From Barnesiella sp. An55 (GTDB taxonomy: Bacteria > Bacteroidota > Bacteroidia > Bacteroidales > Barnesiellaceae), in assembly GCF_002161555.1 (NCBI RefSeq), contig NZ_NFHZ01000004.1, forward strand, positions 124,001 to 188,000: a DNA stretch of 64,000 bases. Direction: 5' to 3'. Position numbers and translations under genes: made by a program. The notes below the pieces were generated by a model. The model made no database searches. It was not told the DNA's origin and worked only from the letters and a program-made list of their open reading frames with translations. Below are positions 27,619 to 35,094 of the stretch, one piece after another; position 1 is the stretch's first letter; every line of letters starts with the position of its first letter.

Positions 27619-28746
27619 ATGAAATTTATCGTATCCAGCACCTTGTTGCTATCACATTTGCAGACTATCAGCCGGGTAATTAACTCGAAAAACTCGATGG
27701 CTATTCTCGACAATTTTCTGTTCCGTCTCGAAGGCTCGCGCCTCTCGATGACCGCATCGGATCAAGAGACCACCATGACCACGGCTATCGACGTGATGGA
27801 GGCCCAAGGCGAGGGCGTTTTCGCCGTGAATGCCAAGATCTTGCTCGAGCCGCTCAAAGAGTTGCCCGACCAGCCGTTGACTTTCGAAATCGACGACAAC
27901 AACCTCGAGATTTTCCTCTACTTCCAGAACGGACGTTACAACTTCATCGGCGTGAATGGCGATGAGTATCCCACCAAGATGCCTATGGACAGCTCGGCCG
28001 TATCGATTTCGCTCGACGCCCAGCAACTGCTCAACGGCATTGGCTGCACATTGTTTGCTACGGCCGAAGACGAGCTCCGTCCCATCATGAATGGTATCTA
28101 TCTCGACATCTTCGAAGATAGCATCTCGTTTGTCGCCTCCGACACCCACAAGCTGGTACGCTATAAGAACCAGGCGGTTGCTCCCGGGGTGCGGGCTTCG
28201 TTCATTCTGCCCAAGAAACCGGCCAACCTGCTGAAGTCGATTCTGCCTAAGGAGAATGGCAACGTGGAACTCTCGTTCGACTCGAAGAACGCCTGCTTCA
28301 AACTCTCTGACTTTGTGCTCAACTGCCGTCTCATCGAGGGAAATTATCCCAACTACAACTCGGTAATCCCCACCAGCAATACCAACCGTCTCATTATCGA
28401 CCGCGCCCTGTTTGTGAACGTGCTGCGTCGTGTGTCGGTATTTGCCGATGCCGCTTTGGGTCTGGCCAAACTGCAGTTGAAGAATGGCGAGCTGCTCGTT
28501 TCGACCGAGAACAAAGACTACTCCATCTCGGCCGAGGAGAAGGTAGCCTGCAACTACACGGGCGATAACCTCACGATTGGATTCAAGGCCTCGTTCCTCA
28601 TCGAGATACTCAACAACATACCCGCTAACGAGGTACTGGTCGAGCTCTCCGATCCCACGCGTGCCGGCATCATCGTACCGCTCGAGAACAAGGAGAACGA
28701 AGACCTGCTGATGCTGTTGATGCCTATGATGCTCAACGATTTCTAA
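27619..28746 (+). CDS. dnaN: DNA polymerase III beta sliding clamp
   Basis: Ring-shaped processivity clamp of the replicase (375 aa, usual length) with three repeated clamp domains. It starts MKFIVSSTLLL and keeps typical segments such as PDQPLTFEIDDNN, the NYPNY-like EGNYPNYNSVIP, and the C-terminal LLMPMMLNDF that corresponds to the conserved MPMR end of beta clamps. It is not next to dnaA or an origin here; instead it leads an operon with an exonuclease, coaBC, DUF4835, recN and rlmB. Confidence 0.97.
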   Translation: MKFIVSSTLLLSHLQTISRVINSKNSMAILDNFLFRLEGSRLSMTASDQETTMTTAIDVMEAQGEGVFAVNAKILLEPLKELPDQPLTFEIDDNNLEIFLYFQNGRYNFIGVNGDEYPTKMPMDSSAVSISLDAQQLLNGIGCTLFATAEDELRPIMNGIYLDIFEDSISFVASDTHKLVRYKNQAVAPGVRASFILPKKPANLLKSILPKENGNVELSFDSKNACFKLSDFVLNCRLIEGNYPNYNSVIPTSNTNRLIIDRALFVNVLRRVSVFADAALGLAKLQLKNGELLVSTENKDYSISAEEKVACNYTGDNLTIGFKASFLIEILNNIPANEVLVELSDPTRAGIIVPLENKENEDLLMLLMPMMLNDF

Positions 28747-28774
28747 ATCAACACAAGCTATTGAACTACCCGAA

Positions 28775-29575
28775 ATGCAATTGAACCTGAAGAATCCCCT
28801 CGTTTTCTTCGACTTGGAAACGACGGGTACCAATATTACCTCCGACCGCATCATCGAATTGGCCTACGTCAAGGTATTCCCCAACGGCGAGGTGGAAGAG
28901 AAGGACATCTTTGTCAATCCCGGTATGCCCATTCCTCCGGCATCGACGGCCGTGCACCACATAACCGACGAGATGGTGGCCGACAAGCCCCTCTTCAAGG
29001 ACGTGGCCCGCAACATTGCCAAGGTGTTTGAGGGGGCCGACATCGCCGGCTTCAATTCCAACCGTTTCGATGTGCCGTTCCTCATCGAGGAGTTGCTGCG
29101 TGCAGGAGTCAATCTCGATATCTCGAAACGCAAGTTTGTCGATGTGCAGACCATCTACCACATCATGGAACCCCGCACTCTCAAGGCAGCCTATAAGTTC
29201 TATTGCGGCGCTCCACTGGTCGATGCCCACTCGGCGCTGGCCGACACTCGGGCTACCTACGAGGTATTCAAGGCCCAGCTCGACCGCTATACCGAGGCTG
29301 CGAAAGACGAGTATGAGGGGAAATACCTCACCAACGACATCGACTCGTGGGTGTCGTTCTCGACCCAAAACCGCAACGTCGATTTTGCCGGACGCATCAT
29401 CCTCAACGAGCACGATGTGCCGGTGTTCAACTTTGGCAAGTACAAAGGCCGTTCGGTCGAGGAGGTGTTCCAGCTCGAGCCCAGCTATTACAGTTGGATG
29501 ATGCAGGGCGATTTCCCCCTGAATACCAAGAATGTCATAACCGAGATATACACCCGCGCACGCCGTCGATTCTGA
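28775..29575 (+). CDS. DEDDh 3'-5' exonuclease (DnaQ/epsilon-like)
   Basis: A 266-residue protein whose first 180 residues are a DEDDh exonuclease: FDLETTGT (Asp and Glu, near residues 12-18), GFNSNRFDVPFL (Asp, near 92-103), and DAHSALADTRATYE (His and final Asp, near 149-162). The C-terminal region contains FNFGKYKGRSVEEV and YYSWMMQGDFP, a small module seen in other DnaQ-like exonucleases. Placement 28 bases after dnaN suggests it proofreads or assists the replicase, but a repair exonuclease is equally possible. Confidence 0.9.
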   Translation: MQLNLKNPLVFFDLETTGTNITSDRIIELAYVKVFPNGEVEEKDIFVNPGMPIPPASTAVHHITDEMVADKPLFKDVARNIAKVFEGADIAGFNSNRFDVPFLIEELLRAGVNLDISKRKFVDVQTIYHIMEPRTLKAAYKFYCGAPLVDAHSALADTRATYEVFKAQLDRYTEAAKDEYEGKYLTNDIDSWVSFSTQNRNVDFAGRIILNEHDVPVFNFGKYKGRSVEEVFQLEPSYYSWMMQGDFPLNTKNVITEIYTRARRRF

Positions 29576-29606
29576 CAGTCTGTGTGCCAAGAAAGGCGTT
29601 GAAACC

Positions 29607-30815
29607 ATGTTGAAAGGCAAACATATCATACTGGGCATTACGGGTAGCATCGCTGCCTACAAAGCCGCCTACCTGTTGCGGTTGCTCATCAAGCAGGGTG
29701 CCGAAGTACAGGTGGTGATGACCCCGGCCGGCAAAGAGTTTATTACCCCCGTTACCCTCTCGTCGTTGAGCGGAAAACCGGTGGTAAGCGAGTTCTTCAC
29801 GGCCAATACCGGCGAGTGGCACAGCCACGTCGATTTGGGCCTGTGGGCCGATGCCATGCTTGTTGCTCCCGCTACCGCCTCGACCATCGGCAAGATGGCC
29901 CACGGTATCGCCGACAACATGCTCGTGACCACCTACCTGTCGTGCAAGGCGCCGGTATTTGTGGCTCCGGCTATGGATCTCGATATGTATGCCCATCCTT
30001 CGACCCAGCACAATCTCGATTTGTTGCGTTCCTATGGCAACCACATCATCGAGCCGGCGAGTGGCGAACTGGCCAGTCACCTCACTGGTAAAGGACGCAT
30101 GGAAGAGCCCGAGAATATCGTGGCCGTGCTCGACCGCTTCTTTGATCATCCCCAGCCGTTGGCCGGGAAAACGGTGCTCGTTACGGCCGGGCCCACCTAC
30201 GAGAAGATAGACCCCGTGCGCTTCATCGGCAACTACTCGTCGGGTAAGATGGGGTTTGCCCTGGCCGAGGCCTGTGCCTGTGCCGGAGCCCGGGTGATAC
30301 TGGTTGCCGGTCCCGTAGCCCTGCAGACCTCCAATGCGGCAATAAGCCGCATCGATGTCGAGTCGGCCAACGAGATGTATCGGGCCGCTGTCGAGGCTTA
30401 TGACCGGGCCGATATCGCCATTATGTGCGCGGCCGTAGCCGACTATGCTCCCGAGACCGTGAGCGATGTGAAACTTAAGCGTAGCGGCGAGGAGCGTGTG
30501 TTGCGCCTCAAGCCCAACCCCGATATTGCCGCCGAGCTGGGTCGCCGCAAGCGTGCCGGTCAGTGTCTGGTAGGTTTTGCCCTCGAAACCAACGACGAGG
30601 AGAGCAATGCCCGCCTGAAGATGGAGAAGAAAAACCTTGACTTCATTGTGCTCAACTCGTTGCGCGATGCCGGTGCCGGTTTCCGTTGCGACACCAACAA
30701 GGTGACCGTGATCGGGCGCGAGGGCGAGACGGTCGAGATACCCTGTAAACCCAAGACCGAGGTAGCTGCCGATATCGTCGATATCGTGGCTCGGCACCTG
30801 GCTGGCAATGCCTGA
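29607..30815 (+). CDS. coaBC: Bifunctional phosphopantothenoylcysteine decarboxylase / phosphopantothenate-cysteine ligase
   Basis: Makes 4'-phosphopantetheine precursors of coenzyme A (402 aa). The N-terminal FMN-binding CoaC half starts GITGSIAAYK and keeps the active-site His in HSHVDLG (about residue 72-78) and ATASTIGKMAHGIADNM. The C-terminal CoaB half begins about residue 190 with VTAGPTYEKIDPVRFIGNYSSGKMG and has KKNLDFIVLNS. Both halves look active. It is the third gene of the dnaN operon. Confidence 0.97.
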   Translation: MLKGKHIILGITGSIAAYKAAYLLRLLIKQGAEVQVVMTPAGKEFITPVTLSSLSGKPVVSEFFTANTGEWHSHVDLGLWADAMLVAPATASTIGKMAHGIADNMLVTTYLSCKAPVFVAPAMDLDMYAHPSTQHNLDLLRSYGNHIIEPASGELASHLTGKGRMEEPENIVAVLDRFFDHPQPLAGKTVLVTAGPTYEKIDPVRFIGNYSSGKMGFALAEACACAGARVILVAGPVALQTSNAAISRIDVESANEMYRAAVEAYDRADIAIMCAAVADYAPETVSDVKLKRSGEERVLRLKPNPDIAAELGRRKRAGQCLVGFALETNDEESNARLKMEKKNLDFIVLNSLRDAGAGFRCDTNKVTVIGREGETVEIPCKPKTEVAADIVDIVARHLAGNA

Positions 30816-30872
30816 AGAGCCGGGGCGTGGATGAAATCCCGGTCGCATGAAAATTTTCAATAAAGAGATGAT

Positions 30873-31769
30873 ATGAAACGAAATGTCTTGTATGTGCTGT
30901 TCCTCCTTTTTCCCCTCCTGTCGGTTGCGCAGGAGCTTAACTGCCGTGTCGAGGTGAACAGCGATCAGATACAGGGCACCAACAAAGAGGTGTTTACCAC
31001 CCTCAAAGAGGCCATTACCGAGTATATCAACGACCGCAAGTGGTCCACGGCGCAAATCTCGCCCATCGAGCGGATAGACTGCTCGATGCTCTTTACCGTG
31101 AAGGAGTATGCCGATAACCGCTTTGTGTGTGACCTGCAAGTACAGTCGCGCCGGCCGGTCTATAACAGCTCCTACACTACGACACTTATCAACTTCAAAG
31201 ATACCCAGGTCGAGTTCAACTACCAGGAGTTCGAGCCGCTCGTCTTTTCCGAGACCAGCATCGAGAGCAATCTCACGGCCGTAATCAATTTCTACGTCTA
31301 TATGATTCTCGGCATCGACTTCGACAGTTTCTCGCCCATGGGCGGGACCCCTTTCTACGAACTGGCCCGCCAGGTAGTCAATCTGGGGCAGTCGTCGATG
31401 GAGGCCGGCTGGAAAGCCTTTGAGGATAACCGCAACCGCCATGCGTTGCTCTCGGCATTCGTCGAGCAAAGCACCTCGGGCTTCCGTCAGTTGTGGTACG
31501 ACTACCATCGCGGTGGTCTCGACGAGATGGCCTTGAGTGTCGATAAGGGGCGGGCCAAAATTACCGAGGCCCTGCAACAGCTGCAAAAGGTCTATGAAGC
31601 CGCCCCCATGTCGGTAGTCATCACGCTGTTCCGAGACTCCAAACTCGACGAGCTGGTGAATGTCTATTCCAAGGCTCCCTCCTCCGAGAAAGAGACGGTC
31701 TATGACATATTGACCAGCATGTATCCTACCGATCGATCCATCATCGAAAAGATTCGTCAGACCGAATAA
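30873..31769 (+). CDS. DUF4835 family exported protein (PorD-like)
   Basis: A 298-residue protein with a signal peptide (about residues 1-19, SVAQ). The family is typical of Bacteroidota and includes PorD of Porphyromonas gingivalis, associated with type IX secretion. Recognisable features are the ELNCRVEVNSDQIQG start of the mature protein, FDTQVEFNY-like FKDTQVEFNYQEFEPL, and MGGTPFYELARQVVNLGQSS. DUF4835 is also kept in species that lack a full type IX system, so its presence alone does not prove that system. It lies 10 bases before recN, a pairing common in Bacteroidales. Confidence 0.88.
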   Translation: MKRNVLYVLFLLFPLLSVAQELNCRVEVNSDQIQGTNKEVFTTLKEAITEYINDRKWSTAQISPIERIDCSMLFTVKEYADNRFVCDLQVQSRRPVYNSSYTTTLINFKDTQVEFNYQEFEPLVFSETSIESNLTAVINFYVYMILGIDFDSFSPMGGTPFYELARQVVNLGQSSMEAGWKAFEDNRNRHALLSAFVEQSTSGFRQLWYDYHRGGLDEMALSVDKGRAKITEALQQLQKVYEAAPMSVVITLFRDSKLDELVNVYSKAPSSEKETVYDILTSMYPTDRSIIEKIRQTE

Positions 31770-31779
31770 AGAAAACGTT

Positions 31780-33462
31780 ATGATCAAGCAATTGAGTGTC
31801 TCCAACTATACGCTCATCGACGAGCTCCACATCGACTTCTCGGCCGGTTTTTCGGTCATCACGGGCGAGACGGGAGCCGGAAAGTCCATCATCCTGGGGG
31901 CTTTGTCGCTGATTCTCGGCCAGCGGGCCGACCTGAAGTCGTTGAGACGTGCCGACGAGAAGTCCGTTATCGAAGGAGTATTCGACATCTCGTCGTATCA
32001 TCTGCGCGACTTTTTTGAGGAGAACGAACTCGACTACGACGAGGGCGAGTGCATCTTGCGGCGCGAGATTCTCCCCTCGGGCAAATCGCGGGCTTTCATC
32101 AACGACACCCCGGTTTCGGTCGCTCAGTTGAAAACCTTGGGCGAACAGCTCATCGACATACACTCCCAACACCAGAACCTCCTGTTGGCCGACTCGCGAT
32201 TCCAGTTGCGGGTGGTCGATACCATGGCCGGCGACGCTGCCTTGCTTGCCGAGTACCGGGAGCACTACCACCGGTGGCGCGAGCGCCTGCAGGCCTATGC
32301 CCGGCTTCAGGACGAGAACCGGTCGGGGCGCGAAGAGGAGGATTACCTGCGCTATCAGCTGGCCCAACTCGATGAGGCCCAGTTGAAAGAGGGTGAGCAG
32401 GAGGAGCTCGAAGGCGAATTGCAAACCCTGCAACACGCCGAGGAGATTAAAACCGAACTGGGCACGATTCAAGCCTATCTGCACGGCGAAGAGACCGGCG
32501 TCGTATCGTTGTTGAACATGACTCTGACGCGGGTGAAATCGCTCGCGCGCCTCTATCCCGAGGTCGATGAGTGGATAGGGCGTCTCGAGTCGGACTATAT
32601 CGATTTGAAAGACATTGCCACGACCGTCGATCGCTCGCAAGAGAATCTCAATATCGACCCCGAGCGGCTTGCCTGGGTCGAGAATCGCCTCGACACCTAC
32701 TATTCGTTGCAGCAGAAACACCGGGTAGCAAATGCCTCGGAGTTGCTGGCTCTGCGCAACTCGTTTGCCGAGCGGCTGGCCCGCATTGAGAACTACGACG
32801 AAGAGTTGGCCGCCCTCAAGCACGAGGTCGAGGTCGAGGAACAGCAGGTGCGCGACAGCGCCGCCCGGCTCACACAGGTGCGCAGGCAGTCGGCTGCCGA
32901 TATTTCGCACACCCTCACCGAGCGGGTAAAGCCATTGGGCATGCCCCATTTGCAATTCGAGATTGAGGTCTCGCCCCGCCCGCAGTTCGACGAGACAGGG
33001 GGCGATGCCATCCGGTTCCTCTTCTCGGCCAACAAGAACCAACCCCTGCAACCGGTGTCGGAGGTCGCCTCGGGCGGTGAAATATCGCGGTTGATGCTTT
33101 CGCTCAAGGCCCTGTTAGCCCATGCCATGGCCCTGCCCACCATCGTGTTCGACGAGGTGGATACCGGTGTGTCGGGCGAGATTGCCGACAAGATGGCCCG
33201 CATCATGCGCGAGATGTCCCGGTGCATGCAGGTAATCAGTATAACCCATTTGCCCCAGGTGGCTGCCTGGGGACAGACCCACTATCGCGTGTATAAAAGC
33301 GATACCGATACGGCTACGGCCACCCATTTGGTGCGCCTCACCGACAGCGAGCGGGTCGAGGAGATAGCCCGCATGCTGAGCGGGTCGTCGCTCACTGCGG
33401 CTGCCCTCGAGAATGCCCGTGAATTATTGAAACGAAACGAATTGAACGATGGAAAAGAATGA
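31780..33462 (+). CDS. recN: DNA repair protein RecN
   Basis: SMC-like ATPase (560 aa) that tethers DNA ends in double-strand break repair. Walker A ITGETGAGKSI is at about residues 29-39, the long coiled coil covers about 160-370, and the C-terminal ATPase lobe has signature ASGGEISRLMLS (about 429-440) and Walker B VFDEVDTGVSG (about 454-465). The next gene overlaps its end by 14 bases. Confidence 0.97.
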   Translation: MIKQLSVSNYTLIDELHIDFSAGFSVITGETGAGKSIILGALSLILGQRADLKSLRRADEKSVIEGVFDISSYHLRDFFEENELDYDEGECILRREILPSGKSRAFINDTPVSVAQLKTLGEQLIDIHSQHQNLLLADSRFQLRVVDTMAGDAALLAEYREHYHRWRERLQAYARLQDENRSGREEEDYLRYQLAQLDEAQLKEGEQEELEGELQTLQHAEEIKTELGTIQAYLHGEETGVVSLLNMTLTRVKSLARLYPEVDEWIGRLESDYIDLKDIATTVDRSQENLNIDPERLAWVENRLDTYYSLQQKHRVANASELLALRNSFAERLARIENYDEELAALKHEVEVEEQQVRDSAARLTQVRRQSAADISHTLTERVKPLGMPHLQFEIEVSPRPQFDETGGDAIRFLFSANKNQPLQPVSEVASGGEISRLMLSLKALLAHAMALPTIVFDEVDTGVSGEIADKMARIMREMSRCMQVISITHLPQVAAWGQTHYRVYKSDTDTATATHLVRLTDSERVEEIARMLSGSSLTAAALENARELLKRNELNDGKE

Positions 33463-34198
33463 GATGATTTTTGGTATTCGGGCCGTAATCGAGGCCATCG
33501 AAGCCGGGAAAGAGATCGATAAGATATTGATACGCAAAGAGCTGCAAGGCGATCTGGCCAAGGAGCTTTTCGACCTGATAAAAGGTCGGGGATACCTGGT
33601 GCAGCGGGTACCGGTCGAACGGCTCAACCGCATCACCCGCAAGAATCACCAGGGGGTGGTTGCCTTCATTTCGTCGGTTGCCTACCAGCGGCTGGGCGAT
33701 ATTGTCCCCACGCTCTTCGAAGAGGGCAAGGTGCCATTCATCGTGCTGCTCGACGGCATAACCGATGTGCGCAACTTCGGAGCCATAGCCCGCACCTGCG
33801 AGTGCACGGGTGTCGATGCCATTGTGGTGCCCGAGCGGGGCAGTGTGAGTGTCAATGCCGATGCCGTGAAGACCTCGGCCGGAGCTCTGTTGCACATTCC
33901 CGTTTGTCGCGAGCGGTCGATACACAGTGCCATCCGTTACCTCAAAGATAGCGGCATACGGGTGGTAGCCGCCTCGGAGAAGGCTGCTCTCAATTACACC
34001 CGGGCCGACTATACCCTGCCGGTAGCCTTGGTGATGGGAGCCGAGGATACGGGTGTCGATGCCGGCAATCTGCGCCTGTGCGACGAGATTGTAGCCATTC
34101 CCCAGGTAGGGAATATCGGGTCGCTCAACGTGTCGGTTGCCGCCGGTGTAATGATGTATGAGGTGGTGCGTCAACGGATGGCCGAAGCAAATGCCTGA
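33449..34198 (+). CDS. rlmB: 23S rRNA (guanosine-2'-O-)-methyltransferase RlmB-like (TrmH family)
   Basis: SPOUT-fold methyltransferase of 249 residues. The N-terminal L30e-like RNA-binding domain (about 1-75) starts with FGIRAVIEAIEAGKEIDK. The SPOUT domain has VRNFGAIARTCECTG (motif 1), VMGAEDTGV (motif 2) and IPQVGNIGSLNVSVAAG (motif 3), with the trefoil knot residues intact. RlmB methylates G2251 of 23S rRNA; other TrmH-family targets cannot be excluded. It overlaps recN by 14 bases, implying coupling. Confidence 0.9.
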   Translation: MEKNEMIFGIRAVIEAIEAGKEIDKILIRKELQGDLAKELFDLIKGRGYLVQRVPVERLNRITRKNHQGVVAFISSVAYQRLGDIVPTLFEEGKVPFIVLLDGITDVRNFGAIARTCECTGVDAIVVPERGSVSVNADAVKTSAGALLHIPVCRERSIHSAIRYLKDSGIRVVAASEKAALNYTRADYTLPVALVMGAEDTGVDAGNLRLCDEIVAIPQVGNIGSLNVSVAAGVMMYEVVRQRMAEANA

Positions 34199-34217
34199 CG
34201 GGTTGCCGTTGTGTTGT

Positions 34218-34250
34218 AATGCCAATCGGTACTTGCCGACAGGCATTTTT
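34218..34250 (+). terminator. Terminator of the dnaN-rlmB operon
   Basis: Interrupted stem: AATGCC (34218-34223) with GGCATT (34242-34247), inner TCGG/CCGA, followed by TTT. It is 20 bases after the rlmB stop. Confidence 0.7.
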
Positions 34251-34288
34251 GAAAATGCAGAGATAAAAATAAGTAATTCAATAAATAG

Positions 34289-34876
34289 ATGCAAATGGTT
34301 CGGGAAGAGATAAAAAGTTTGTTTTTGAACGACTATCATGTGAGTGAGGAGGATTTCGAATTGCTCTTGTCGAAATCTCGCCGTATCGAACTTGAGAAAG
34401 GCGAAATTATTATTGCGGCCGATAAGTTGTCCGACGAAGTTTTTCTGGTCGAGAGCGGCCTCACCCGAGGCTATTTTGGGGATACCAAGGGAAACGAAGT
34501 CACCGAGTGCTTCGGGGTAAGTGGCGATATGTTTACCGCAATGTTCTGTTATTTCAAGGGCGAACCTGCATTCCTGCAATACGAGGCGGTAACTCCCATG
34601 GTACTCTATGCCATTCGCAAGGACGAGTTGGAGCGCTTGTGCATGCAGAGTCTCTCCATCGCCAATTTCTTCCGCATTGTCTGTATCGAGCAGCTCTATT
34701 GCCTGGAGCGCAAGTGCAAGATTTTCGGGAAAGACGATGCCCTCAACCGCTACATCAGCCTCATAAAAGTGCGTCCGCAAATTGTCAAGGAGGTACCGTT
34801 GAAACACATAGCCTCCTATCTGGGCATCACCCAGCAGTCGCTGAGCCGTCTGCGCGCCTCGATCAGAAATCTCTAA
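34289..34876 (+). CDS. Crp/Fnr family transcriptional regulator
   Basis: A 195-residue regulator with a cyclic-nucleotide-type beta roll (about residues 30-120: LEKGEIIIAADKLSDEVFLVESGL ... GEPAFLQYEAV) and a C-terminal winged helix-turn-helix (about 160-190: KHIASYLGITQQSLSRLR). It lacks the Fe-S cysteines of Fnr and the full cAMP-binding signature of Crp, as is common in Bacteroidota members whose signals are unknown. It stands alone after a terminator. A perfect tract of nine G follows two bases after the stop. Confidence 0.9.
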   Translation: MQMVREEIKSLFLNDYHVSEEDFELLLSKSRRIELEKGEIIIAADKLSDEVFLVESGLTRGYFGDTKGNEVTECFGVSGDMFTAMFCYFKGEPAFLQYEAVTPMVLYAIRKDELERLCMQSLSIANFFRIVCIEQLYCLERKCKIFGKDDALNRYISLIKVRPQIVKEVPLKHIASYLGITQQSLSRLRASIRNL

Positions 34877-35094
34877 AGGGGGGGGGAGGAGAAAGAGTGT
34901 TCCATTATTGACCCAATTGTACCTCCCGTGAGGGAGGAGATACCATTTTGCAGAATAAATTTTTTCTTTCAAATAGGCGTGATAAATATCTTTTTTATCA
35001 TAGGTTAACTGTTTTTCCGGTTATTTTCTTTTTATTTGTAAGAAAGTATTAGTTTTTGTAAAAAATCATAGGGTTGAACTAAATTGATTGGATT

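Noticed and set aside
30873-31769. DUF4835/PorD as proof of a type IX secretion system
   Set aside because: The family is retained in species without the full system; no other type IX genes are in the window.
34878-34888. Tract of nine G as a phase-variation switch of the Crp/Fnr gene
   Set aside because: The tract is just after the stop codon, so length changes would not alter the protein; no downstream start depends on it. It could still affect RNA 3' structure.
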